Source: Dendrophyllia cribrosa (taxonomy: Eukaryota; Cnidaria; Anthozoa; Scleractinia; Dendrophylliidae). Taken from it: a stretch of DNA of 64,000 bases. The stretch lies in the NCBI GenBank assembly GCA_024195265.1, contig JAJLRJ010000003.1, positions 56,124,284 through 56,188,283 on the forward strand, given 5' to 3'. This document shows, one piece after another, positions 47,596 to 58,624 of this stretch (position 1 is its first letter; every line of letters starts with the position of its first letter). Below the pieces are notes generated by a model. It worked only from the letters and a program-made list of their open reading frames with translations. It made no database searches and was not told where the DNA came from. The translations under genes were made by a program, and so were the position numbers.

Positions 47596-48426
47596 GACAA
47601 TGCAATATTAAAGGGGCACTGTCCCTCCGTAATAACAAAATTCTTCTTAGCTTTTTTTCATGTCATATCAACAAATGTCACCAAATATACAACTACATCG
47701 GATAAAAAGGTTCTATATAGAGCAAAATAGAAGCAGTAGTTTGGAGATGAGGTGCAGGATTGCAAAGATAGGGGTGGATTACAGTTTGCCAATTTTGATT
47801 TTTCGTGACAGGCGGTCGAGAAATCCAAATTTTCATTCTTATAGACTATATTTTCCCTCTTTAAAGCCGTTATTTTGTTAGTTAAAATTTATTTGTTTTC
47901 ATTACTTTTGGCGACTTTTTATTCCTATTTTAAGATAACTCCTGGCCATAATCATGTAAACACGATATATCAGCGGGGACAATCATGATGCTAATAGTTT
48001 TATTTTTAACAAATGGAGTTTTTATATTTTGGTAGAATAATTGCTTTTGCTCATTCTGCTTGCTTGTTGGTGGTTTTGTCATCAATCTATTGCTCTTACC
48101 GTATATTCAAACATTGTACACATTCTTCTCCAGGGGTAGTGGGGGAAGGGGAGTTGGAGGGGGGTATTTAGCTATAATAGTGACGGGAGGCGCGAATGAC
48201 GCCAAATTGTTAGATACCAAAACAGTCCTATTAGGCAAAAACAAAATCCTTAAAAAAGCACAACGGCCCAAAACGTAACCCCTCAAAGTCCCTTTTCTCG
48301 CTGTACATAAAAAGTTTGTGCTTTTTCCAACCCTAAAGAAGACCTCCCCCAAATCTTTCACAACGAAAAAGGTCACCACAAACTTTCTAACCACCAAAAC
48401 ATCCTTAGATTGCAAATTTCAAACCC
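47596..48426. other. Intergenic with a dispersed-repeat copy (47596-47830)
   Basis: Its first part matches 37036-37230 in the same orientation. The remainder, including a G-rich patch near 48130-48165, shows nothing I recognise. Confidence 0.5.
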
Positions 48427-48432
48427 CCAAAA

Positions 48433-49249
48433 GAGGGTCTCAATGGGGTGGAGGCTTTTACGGTTAACGGTAAACATTTTGGCTTTTTTACGACTAACGG
48501 TTAATTTATTCCCGTTACGGTTAACATTAGTACGGTTAAAAATTAGTTTTCATTGTTTCGAAAAGTTAAAAGTTAATTTTTATTTTAACAAGTTAAAAAT
48601 TAATTCCCACTGTTCTTAGGACACAAACTCATATAACAATTTTCATGTAATCTTATATTAGTCATATTAGCCAATCATGTACTTGTTATCTATATTCAAA
48701 TTTAAGAGCCGTTGTATATTATTTTCACTCCAACGCCGGCCCTGTAGAAGACTAGTTCTACTAGTCGAAATATTGGCCATTAAACCTGCCATTAATTTCC
48801 GTTGTACTAGCCTTGCATTTTAAACTGTTTATCTACACTTTGGGTGACGTCTAATACTCGCATCCCTTCATAAAGGAGATCCGGAAAGAAAGTTACCACT
48901 ATTTATCGTAGTGTTGAGTGGTCCTCTGCATTTAAACGTTTTAAACATAACAGTATCACCCAAAATGCATTGCGCGCCCAAAGCCTCGACGATTGAATTT
49001 AACGCGTCGAAAATTCCCGAAAGAGCCAATCACGAGCGAGCTCGTCATTTGAAAACAAAAACAAACGATCGCAAAGCCGAATGGGTGATACTGGGCCTTT
49101 AACAAGAGATGGCAAATGACAAATCGTGGCTAGAAGTTTTTTACTTTTAACATATGTTACGCCTAACGATTAAAATTGTTCAATGTTTACGTCTAACGAC
49201 TAACTTTTGGGCCGTTTTAAGGCTAACGGTTAACCTCATTGAGACCCTC
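48433..49249. mobile_element. 817-bp element with GAGGGTCTCAATG ends and repeated ACGGTTAAC motifs
   Basis: Ends GAGGGTCTCAATG and CATTGAGACCCTC are inverted repeats, flanked by CCAAAA (48427-48432, 49250-49255). Subterminal TACGGTTAACGG-like motifs occur many times at the left and in inverse form at the right. A smaller element (about 48950-49098, ends CAGTATCACCC/GGGTGATACTG) is nested inside. Confidence 0.75.
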
Positions 49250-49499
49250 CCAAAAGGTCTTCGCACCTGCCCGTCACTCTTACCTGAGTATCCTCCCGGG
49301 CATACGTCTTTACTACAGTGGGACCGGTGCGATTCTAATACGTGACTGGAGTAATTGACGCAAAAACTTGTCATCATCCTTTTCTGAAATAGCTTTCAAT
49401 GTTTTTGGTTTTTGGGCAATGGTGATAAGTGCGGCTTGCAAACATGCAACACACTGGATGAAGTCGAGCGGAACAAACCCAGCAGTTCGTGGTATATAG

Positions 49500-50487
49500 C
49501 TAATGCGTCGATCAATTCGAAACATCAACATCCCCCCCCCCTCCCCGGGCATGCCCCGGGCATTTGAACATTTTCTATGCCCGGGGAGTCGGGCATTTGA
49601 TGTGAAAGGCCCTCCCGGGAGTGGGGAATTTGACTTTGCTCAGGTGGGGTGGGGAATTTGAACCGGAAATGTCCCAAATATCGTTTTTGTTTTAGCAGAG
49701 GCCTATTAAAGGAAAAAATATCGTTTTTGTTAGTGGCAAGTGAAAAAGGGGCTAACAAAGCTTTACAATGTTTTTGAAGGTTTGTAAATTGTAGATTTTT
49801 AAAATATAGCTTCAACTGCCATTCAACGCGTACTAGAGATTTCGAAGTCAAGGTGGCTGACTGTATTGCCAGTCCGCAGATCTTAAACGGCCATTAATTG
49901 AAAAGAAAAAACACTGTAAAATCAGAATGAACAACGACCTCTCTCTCAGGAAACATTTGTCAGTTGCTATAAAATGCGTTTAGATTAATAAATTTTCACT
50001 TGGTGGAATAACGCTTGCAAACGATTTGTTCAAAACCCAACTTTACAACCGCTTTGCTAAATATTTTTTGCAACATTTGTTGATCACACGAGGAATTACT
50101 CAATTCAGAAAAAAATTATCGAAAAGTAAATCCCCAAACAATAACAAATTCATTTCGACGTGGTGTCCACAGCGAAAGTACCGTGCAGTGAAATATCAGT
50201 TGCAAAGTATACGCGGTTCAGTTGAGTATATTCTCGAGGAAAACACACGGTAGAATAAATCAGAAAAACTGAATGCGAAGTGTGTTTTTTATTTTCACTA
50301 AAAACTTTTGATCTTTAGGAGGGGCATTTGACCATCAAATCCTGTGCTATGGTGGGGTATTTGAATGCAATTTTCGCCCAAGGGGGCGGGAATTTGAACA
50401 AGTCGATCTTCAAAAGTTCAAATGCCCGGGGCATTGCCCGGGGGGGGGGGGGGGGGGATGTTGATGTTTCGAATTGATCGGCGCATA
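49500..50487. mobile_element. Fold-back element with C/G-run ends, about 988 bp
   Basis: CGATCAATTCGAAACATCAACATCCCC... pairs with ...GGGGATGTTGATGTTTCGAATTGATCG; arms of about 65 bp include GCCCCGGGCATTTGAAC. No transposase is recognisable; minus-strand frames inside are GC-skew by-products. The flanks at 49256-49499 hold nothing recognisable. Confidence 0.75.
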
Positions 50488-51354
50488 ACCTTGCCAACAA
50501 GTTCTCCATCCTAATGAACTGCCAATGAAACTGGACTGTTTAATTTATGAAATGCTGCTTATCCGGGAAAGAAAACCGAAATTAAACAAGTCAAGTACAA
50601 CTGTACAACTGTAAGTCTGAACTGTGAACAATTGAAATTGTTTATTCCATTTTTCGCATATATACCCAATTAAAAAAATAAATGCTGTGAGCCGCAGTAA
50701 TTGAATAATGGATACCTCGAAGTTTGGAAAACAAATATATATATTAAAAAAATGTGGTCAATAACATGATTTTTCCGGTATCTTTTGTATTACTAAGTCG
50801 AACCATTATAATTTTATCGTTTTAATGTATGTAAACTGCATTTAATCTTGGCGAATGCCTGGATGACTTGCAGTATTATAGCCAGTACATTATCAATACG
50901 TTTAATTTTTTTGCGATATTCCATTCCATTCTATTTTTTACTTAATTAGACAATTATTATTACATGAAAAATAACTCCCAGTCTAACAATACTATTTCTT
51001 TGTTAATAATTCATGTTCCGCTTAGTGGATTATCGACTCTTCAAAAACCTAAAAACCGCGCTACTCAATATAAACAGTCCGTTTTGGATGAATAAAATAT
51101 ATATACATTCGGTGTGTTCCATACACATAGCTCTTTGTACAAGAAACATTCATGTTTCTATCGTGGAAGTAAAACCCCTAACCCTATACTTTCATAAGCC
51201 AAGTCCATGGAGAAAATAACGTGTACGTGCTGCCTTCCAACAATAAACATGCTGGTGCAGTGCCTACGCACCAGTCCTTTGTTTAACTGTTTTTTGTTCC
51301 GGTGTTCTTTTGGGTGTTAATTATCCCTAGCGGTTGCGTTATTATAAATCGCAG

Positions 51355-51800
51355 CACGTACCACAAAAATGCGAAACGATATCTCAGAACAATACCAAAA
51401 CAACCGACAAGCCGGGTTGCAATATATTATCATTGCAAAAATGTTTAGCGTCCATTGCCAATATTTGATTAACTTTGCTTAACAAAATATTTTCCAATAG
51501 TCCATTTTACAGTTGTGTGCTTGGTGACCTTGCCTTTGAGTGAAATGAGGCTTGAGGTGACCTTGCTTTGATACAAACCTTTCTTCCTTTAATATGTTAA
51601 TAATGCTTTTCTCATGCTAACTAGGTAAATTTACTTCTGAAAAGCTCCATGGTCTGTATCATGAAAAGGTCAACTTCAGTCTTGCTTTCACTCAAAGGCC
51701 AGGAGACTAAGAAGACATCTGTCTGTTTTCTGTGATTTTATCTGCACACCCATATCGTCAAACCACTAAATAAATTCAATTTGCAAATAAATTCATGGGT
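51355..51800 (+). repeat. Diverged duplicate of gene 3 intron sequence
   Basis: AAACGATATCTCAGA, TTGCAATATATTATNATTGCAAA, TTTAGCGTCC and CATCGTCAANCCACTAA occur in the same order at 59645-59880, which lacks about 200 bp in the middle. It suggests an older partial copy of gene 3 flanking DNA upstream. Confidence 0.65.
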
Positions 51801-52302
51801 ACTACATAAACAACATCCGAATGGTATCCGTTCTGTTGACGAATAACGTCACTGAAAGGCGTACGTGGTAATATGGGTCACAAACGTCAACCCAAAACTG
51901 TTGCATCGATAAAGAAAAACGAAACAGTTGTTATCAAAAGGGTAAATGTAATTATTCACATACAAGAGAGCATAAACGGGCTCTCTTGTCACATATCAAT
52001 CAATAAAGACACACGTTTGGGCTAAAATCGTTGTTTAATGAGAATCAAACCCTGGGAGGGAGGGATGGGTGCAAAATTACAACGAAGACTGACCACGAGG
52101 TGATGAAACATGAGATCTAAAAGTCGAATGCTATGATGCAATCGATCGAGCAAATAATTAACTACTTTGATCAGAGATCAAACTGACGACAAAATTTTTA
52201 TAGTGGACGAGCACTTATATGGACACAAATATTGCAAACTGAACAGACATTATTAAGTTCGCTATTTTACAAGCGTGGCCGAGGAGTTGAACTTGATTCT
52301 AC

Positions 52303-52398
52303 CAAGAAACAACTGCGCATTTAGTGATCAGAGCGCGACTTGAACTCGGGACGACCGGATTTCAAGTTCGGTACTCACTCTAACCACCTAAGACCAGC
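52303..52398 (-). mobile_element. tRNA-like remnant
   Basis: The minus strand has an A-box-like TGGTCTTAGGTGGTTAGAGTG, an anticodon-arm-like CCGAACTTGAAATCCGG (loop would read TGA) and a B-box-like GAGTTCAAGTC. The acceptor stem does not pair well, so it is a SINE head or tRNA pseudogene. Confidence 0.5.
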
Positions 52399-53135
52399 TG
52401 ACTCCCTTGTATAAATATATGTGAAACCAACTTGCCTTGGCCCGATTTCCTTTTTTTATCATTGTTATGTTATATTATTAATTATTGCCTTGGCAAATAA
52501 TGTCTTGCTTATCTTTATGCGAAAAAATCAAAACAGAGCGAGGTGAATATGTCCTTGAATAGTCATATTGAAGATAGCATTTTTTAGCAATTCTGACTGA
52601 CTAATTAAAAAGAACCGAACCCAATATAAAAGGTCGATGTTATAGTTGTTTATCATAACATATCATAGTGATGCAACATAGTGCTGTCACAATATTGGTT
52701 CATTTCGACATTTAGTTTTACCATAATTACCTTATTGATTACTTCTAACGATAAGCACTAGAGTGATAAATAAGGAGTGATAAATGATAATGAGGTTTTC
52801 TGCGTTGCTTTTTTTCATCAACAATAAACATCGTAATATCCATAGTTATTCATAAATGCTAGAGTTGTCAGTAGCAATATCCGTAAATGTTAGAGGGGTT
52901 TCCGTTCTGTTGATGATAGCTGCTTAAACATGCTCAAATGGAACGTTGCTCGGCGCAGCTTAACTTGTGAAAAATAGGGCACAAGTGTTCACACAAAACT
53001 GTTCAGTGTTTTCTCTCGCTTATTATTCTTGATTGGAACAGTTATTTAAGTAACTTATTTGTAAAAGTCCAAATTATGAAAAACAGGACGTTTAACCCTT
53101 CGACTTTCACAATCAGAACTTGAGTTGTGTAATAT

Positions 53136-53449
53136 GGTTCTAACTTTTGAGTCTGTGGATGAAATCCTAAAGTGTAAACATTCAAACGAAAGCTATTGAG
53201 CAGTACATTTCTGTGGTGCTGTTTATTATGCTGTACAAGGTGGTTCTAACTTTTGAGCCTGTGGATAAAATCCTAAAGTGTGACCATTCAAATGAAAGCT
53301 ATTGAGCAGTACATTTCTGTGGTGCTGTTTATTATGCTGTACAAGGTGATTCTAACTTTTGAGCCTGTGGATAAAATCCTAAAGTGTGACCATTCAAATG
53401 AAACGGCTATTGAGCAGAACATTTCTGTGGTGCTGTTTATTATGCTGCA
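53136..53449 (+). repeat. 107-bp satellite, left part
   Basis: Units start GGTTCTAACTTTTGAGCCTG at about 53136, 53241 and 53347. Together with 57157-57580 this is one array split by the inserted fold-back element. Confidence 0.85.
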
Positions 53450-53463
53450 CGGGCATATTGTGA

Positions 53464-53670
53464 AACATGGACTGGACTGGATTTGTAAAACATGGATTTG
53501 TAAAACATGGATTTGTAAAACATGGATTTGTAAAATATGGATTTGTAAAACATGGACTTGTAAAACATGGATTTGTAAAACATGGATTTGTAAAACATGG
53601 ATTTGTAAAACATGGATTTGTAAAACATGGACTTGTAAAACATGGATTTGTAAAACATGGATTTTGTAAA
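53464..53670 (+). repeat. 15-bp minisatellite, left arm tip (about 13 units)
   Basis: CATGGATTTGTAAAA repeated, with T/C variants at one position. Because 15 is a multiple of 3, all frames stay open, producing spurious long frames on both strands. Confidence 0.95.
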
Positions 53671-54347
53671 ATGAAAACAAATATATTCTTTCGACTTTTT
53701 TAATTTCATTTTTTTCTGTCCTCCGGATGTTGTCACAGATTATATGTTAAAAAGCGTTGACGGGCCTGCATGCACGACTTCTGCAGCACGCAAATAAATT
53801 TTAAAGCCTTCATAGCTTAGCCTTTACATTCTTTCTTAAGCAAGACTTGAGTATCGGTTCTAAGGTGAACTTCGTCAGGCTCAATTATCCTCCGAAGAGT
53901 CGAGATTTAAGTCAGTTTTCAACATACGAGGCTTTTGTGTAAATACCGACCTAAAAGCTGAAAGGGCTCAGTCAACCTTTTATGTGAGCGGTTAGAAACA
54001 AAATATGAAAGCTGTGAAAAGTAAATGTTGTAAAATTAACAGGGCTCGAGACTAACGGTATCCAAGTAGACATAGTCTAGTAAAAATTTAGTTTTGGCTA
54101 GTAGATTTTGGCGTCACTAGCCATTTTGGTTAGCGAAAATGGTAATGAACCGGACGGAAACGAAATTGGAAATTATTTCCAATTAATCGCAAGGGCAAAC
54201 TTGAGAGATCAGAAACTAAAACATAGACTGTAAACGGACATCATATTATTTAATGCCATAAAGCAATAATTTGAAATAACTAAAAAGCAATAAATGTTTT
54301 TGGACGATTTCACTTTTCTGTTACGAAAGCGACGAAAGAAAGAATAA

Positions 54348-55147
54348 AGGCCAGCACACACTATGGGACATGTTTTTTTTTTTTTTTTTTTTCAAATAAC
54401 AATGCAAATTTTATTCAGATACACTAAAATACAGTAAATACAGTGTTTTGATTAGAAGTAGACTTACAGAGACATTTGAATATTTACAGAATCATTTGCA
54501 TAGTTATTTTAACACAAAGAATTGTTTACAGTACACACATACTCGCACACGCAAACGCAACTAACATTAAAGAAAAGAAAAGGAAAAAGAAAGGAGGGGA
54601 GGAAGTTTAAATGTCTTAAAAAGGGCATATTTTGACAGATCTTTTATTTTTGCTGAATCTATATTTATTAAAGACAAGAGAGGCGCTGTTTGTTCTCAAT
54701 GCACAGGGGAATGGATCTTTTACTAAGGGGACATGTTGCGGGGACATGAAGCGGGGACAAGCCCTTTCGTGTGCACAGCATACTGGCGCATGTTGCAGGG
54801 ACAGTACGCAAGCTGGTGCACACAAAGCGGATTGAGGTATAAAAATCACAGAAATCACTAAGGGCGCCTGGGAACTAGTATACGAGCAAAGAAAGATGGC
54901 CTATTTTGTAGTGGGGACAGTTTGCAAGAGCAGTGCACACGATGCGACATCAAAATGGGGGTCATTTTGTCCCCGCTTCATGACGCACGAATTCAAACCA
55001 GCTGAATTTCGTGCAACATGTTGCGGGGACAAAATTGTGTCCCGGCAACAGACCTTTTTCGCAAAAATAGGGATGTCACACAAGGAAAACTGTCGCTGCA
55101 ACATGTCCCCGCTTCATGTCCCCGCAACATGTCCCCTGTGCCGGCCT
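54348..55147. mobile_element. 800-bp PIF/Harbinger-type non-autonomous element
   Basis: Ends AGGCCAGCACA and TGTGCCGGCCT are inverted repeats with TAA on both sides (54345-54347, 55148-55150). ACATGTTGCGGGGACA-like words recur inside. A T run at 54372-54391 followed by about 200 bp of different character looks like a minus-strand, poly(A)-tailed retro-insertion nested within it. Confidence 0.75.
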
Positions 55148-55409
55148 TAACTGCATTGCGCTATAATTTGTTATAAATGCGTAAAATCATGCGGAGCTTC
55201 AAGGCATCACGTTTCATTTAGCATAAACAAAGAGGTCAAAGAGGTCACGTACACGTTTTTCCCAAAAGAAAGTATCTTTCTTGTTCAAGAGTTTCAATGA
55301 TTTTGAAATTGATTTGATTTCTATATTTAGAAATTCAAAATAAGTTATGGCATTAAATAATATGATGTCCGTTTACAGTCTATGTTTTAGTTACTGTTCT
55401 TTCAAGTCC

Positions 55410-56376
55410 CAGGGGTTACTCCCTTACATACGCTAAAAAGGTATGTGCCGCCCGATAGGGTAGGGTTTTTGAGGTGCTCAGTCCTTTTTTGGTATTTTTG
55501 GTATTGTGATCCTTAGATATTCCTTAGATAGGGTCACTAAATTGCAGTATCCACCTCAACGCGCAAAACGAAAAAGATATGGTCTGTTAAAACTGTACTA
55601 CACGCCTGAAGTGGGCCTTAAAAAGGGTATCAAATCTCGATTTTCCACCCTTAAGGACGTTCGCGCGAAAATCTTCTAACATTGATTTTTTTATAAAACT
55701 TTTGCTGCAGTTAGGCAATGAGTTACTCGTATCAGAAATGCAAAAAAAATGGGGGGTCACCGACTTCGTTTCGGTGATAAGATATCTGAAAGGTGACCCT
55801 AATTTCGAAAAATCTGCCTTCCCAACTCGATATGGCCCCAATGTCTTTTAGTCCAAAAATATTGTTAATGAATCTCTAAAATGCAATTTTCTAAGCCAAA
55901 TTTTGTATGAGTGGGTCTATTAAACAAATTCGTTCAACTGGTAACGTTCTTTAGAGGAAATGTAATCTGTAAACGACAGCATTTGCAAACTCTGACAGCC
56001 GCAAGTTGCGAGGATTCGATGTCGCGCGGGTAGAAAAATGGAAAAAATTTAAACTTCCTACATTGATTTTTTGTTCATTTTTTTACAATCTGTCGAGAAT
56101 TGGCAAAGAAAATTATCTATCAAAAAAAAAATTGGGGGTCACCGACCATCCAAGTGAGTTAAATCTAAGCAAAGTTAACAAAACGGCTACCAGCCCTTCA
56201 TGTTCTTAGATTTCTTCTCTTGCGCGCGCGCTCGTGCATGACGTAGCATGGCGTTGCGACATGAATTGCGTGCGCAGTAAGGATGCGCATAAACAATTAG
56301 CGCGAACGTCCTTAAATAGGTTTAGGATTTGAGAGCCTTGGCGGCACACACCTATCCTAAATTGTCAGGAGTACCT
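55410..56376. mobile_element. MITE with GGTATGTGCCGCC ends, interrupting the right fold-back arm
   Basis: Left GGTTACTCCCTTACATACGC...GGTATGTGCCGCCC pairs imperfectly with right GGCGGCACACACC...AGGAGTACC. Related in its ends to 32712-33016. It carries a nested element at 55655-56311. Confidence 0.65.
55655..56311. mobile_element. 657-bp element with TTAA flanks, nested
   Basis: GGACGTTCGCGC and GCGCGAACGTCC are perfect inverted ends, each bordered by TTAA (55651-55654, 56312-56315). TTAA duplication is typical of piggyBac-type insertion. GGGGGTCACCGAC occurs twice inside. Confidence 0.75.
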
Positions 56377-56867
56377 AATTTCCAGTTTCGTTTCCGTCCG
56401 GTTCATTACCATTTTCACTAACCAAAATGGCTAGTGAAGCCAAAATCTACTAGCCAAAACTGAAATTTTACTAGACTATGTCTAGTTGGCTACCGTTCTC
56501 GAGCCCTGTTAAATTAACAACATTTACTTCTCACAGCTTTCCTATTTTACGCACATAAAAGGTTGCCTGAGCCTTTTCAGCTTTTAGGTCGGTATTTACA
56601 CAAAAGCCTTGAAGGAGGAAACCTGACTTAAATCTTGACTCTTCGGAGGATAATTGAGCCTGATGAGGTTCACCTTAGAACCGAAACTCGAGTCTTACAT
56701 GTAAAGGCTAAGCAAAAAGGCTTTAAAATTTATTTGCGTACTGCAGAAGTCGTGCAGGCCCGTCAACACTTTTTAACATATAATCTGTGACAACATCCGG
56801 AGGACAGAAAAAAATGAAATTAAAAAAGTCGAAAGAATACTTTTTGTTTTCATTTTACAAAATCCAT

Positions 56868-57147
56868 GTTTTACAAATCCATGTTTTACAAGTCCATGTT
56901 TTACAAATCCATGTTTTACAAATCCATGTTTTACAAATCCATGTTTTACAAATCCATGTTTTACAAGTCCATGTTTTACAAATCCATGTTTTACAAGTCC
57001 ATGTTTTACAAATCCATGTTTTACAAGTCCATGTTTTACAAATCCATGTTTTACAAGTCCATGTTTTACAAATCCATGTTTTACAAATCCATGTTTTACA
57101 AATCCAGTCCATGTTTTACAAATCCAGTCCAGTCCATGTTTTACAAT
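56868..57147 (-). repeat. 15-bp minisatellite, right arm tip (about 18 units)
   Basis: Reverse complement of the left array. It has more units, and its T/C variant order differs, so the two arrays have expanded independently. Confidence 0.95.
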
Positions 57148-57156
57148 ATGCCTGCA

Positions 57157-57580
57157 CAAGGTGGTTCTAACTTTTGAGCCTGTGGATAAAATCCTAAAGT
57201 GTGACCATTCGAATGAAAGCTATTGAGTAGTACGTTCCTGTGGTGCTGTTTATTATGCTGTACAAGGTGGTTCTAACTTTTGAGACTGTGGGTAAAATCC
57301 TCAAGTGTGACCATTCAAATGAAAGCTATTGAGTAGTACGTTCCTGTGGTGCTGTTTATTATGCTGTACAAGGTGGTTCTAACTTTTGAGCCCGTGGATA
57401 TACATCTGTAATCTTTTAAAAAGTGTGACCATTATAATGAAAGCTGTTTATTATGCTGTACAAGGTCTGGTTCTAACGTTTGAGTCTGGATAAAATCCTA
57501 AAGTGTGATAATTCTAATGAAAGCTACTGAGCTGTACTTTCCAGTAGTACAGTTTATTATACTGTACAAGGTGGTCAGTG
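57157..57580 (+). repeat. 107-bp satellite, right part
   Basis: About four further units in the same orientation (starts near 57162, 57268, 57372 and 57468), the last ones diverged. Confidence 0.85.
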
Positions 57581-57611
57581 AAACACTCAGTGAAACAGTT
57601 CGGTAAATAAA

Positions 57612-57700
57612 TGATTCACGGCACGTCTTGTCCCGCCCTTTATTCATGGCACGTCATGTCCCACCTTTGATTTATGGCACGTATTGGACCACACTTGCCA
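57612..57700 (+). repeat. About 32-bp minisatellite, three units
   Basis: TTCAYGGCACGTCWTGTCCC repeats three times with drift. It lies between the satellite and gene 3. Confidence 0.7.
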
Positions 57701-58624
57701 CTAAATGTTGCTCTGTGCATATTTCATACATGCTTAATGGACTGAAAAAAATGTCAAAATACCTAAGGTGATTATGTACTTGAAAACACATATTTAAAGC
57801 AGGAAAGCACGTTATAAGGTTTATTTTAAACGAGCTTAAACTCGGCTTGGGTAAAGTCTCGGATATTCGTTTTTACAGTGAAAGAATATTACATTATACA
57901 CAAGTTCATTTGAACCGTCTAAAAACAATCTGTATATTGTAATTTGAGTGCGTTAGTGACAATATAATGTCGTTATCCTGTTTTCCAGATTTGTGCATTT
58001 TTCAGCTTTAATACAACCACGCAAGCCCATATTCACACGAAAGCTTTTATTACGAATTTACCGTGTTAAAAACAGAAATTTGAATCACATTGTTTCTACT
58101 GAATACTCTTAGGTTATTTCGGCGTTTTTTAAGAATTAATTTAGAGAAAGAGAGAAAAAAGAAACGAATATATTAGTGCATTATTTTAATAATTTCCGCT
58201 TTCATAACAATGAGATATTAAGCAAATAACAACTTAAATGGGCAAATAAATTCGCTGAAACCAACTCTGATATCATTTGGCTCTAAACTGCGTCCAGAAA
58301 GGTTGATATGGGTTTGCAAGCTACAACTTTCAACCTTGTCTTGATTTCATATCACCCCGTCCATTCGTATGAGGGTAAGATTCTCGCGCTCATATTGATT
58401 TCACAAAACAAAGAAAGCGGAGAAATATTTGGCTTAATTAAGGACGCAATATGACATAAGACGTCAGTAATGGTTATTGTTCACGGTTAGCATAGTGGAA
58501 ATCAGCAGTTTTTTCCGCTTTTGCTTTTGTATTTAAATCAAACAATAGCTTCAGTTGACTTAATAAAAGAGCTGTACAGATCGATAGCTAAGGTCATTTG
58601 TACACGGCGCGCAGTGGTGAATTC
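57701..58624 (+). promoter_or_regulatory. Upstream region of gene 3
   Basis: About 0.9 kb of AT-rich DNA ending at the gene 3 start codon. TTAATAAAAG at about 58559 is the best TATA-like word, about 65 bp before the ATG. No similarity to the gene 1 and gene 2 upstream region is apparent. Confidence 0.3.

Larger units (their letters stand above)
50488..53120. other. AT-rich intergenic region
   Basis: No gene supported. 51355-51800 matches 59645-59880 in gene 3 intron 1. A tRNA-like remnant is at 52303-52398. Confidence 0.5.
53450..57152. mobile_element. 3.7-kb fold-back element with minisatellite-tipped arms
   Basis: Arms of roughly 840 bp (53450 to about 54290; right arm 56377-57152 continued at about 55320-55402) are reverse complements. 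Each tip is a 15-bp minisatellite. TGCA flanks both ends (53446-53449, 57153-57156). Shared arm sequences include GACGGGCCTGCA, TCCTCCGGATGTTGTCACAG and ACCGACCTAAAAGC. No transposase frame is visible. Two MITEs interrupt it: 54348-55147 in the centre and 55410-56376 in the right arm. Confidence 0.85.

Noticed and set aside
49525..49851. 108-codon minus-strand frame ending in a Gly/Pro/Cys-rich segment
   Set aside because: It lies inside the inverted-repeat element 49500-50487 and its residues follow the CCCGGG-rich arms; no domain recognised.
53464..53670. CRISPR-like regular repeat array
   Set aside because: Repeats are contiguous with no spacers, and the DNA is eukaryotic.
53280..57177. 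Long frames with CKTWI, KHGFV, MFYKS or HVLQI repeats on both strands
   Set aside because: Products of the 15-bp minisatellite, which is divisible by three and stop-free in several frames.
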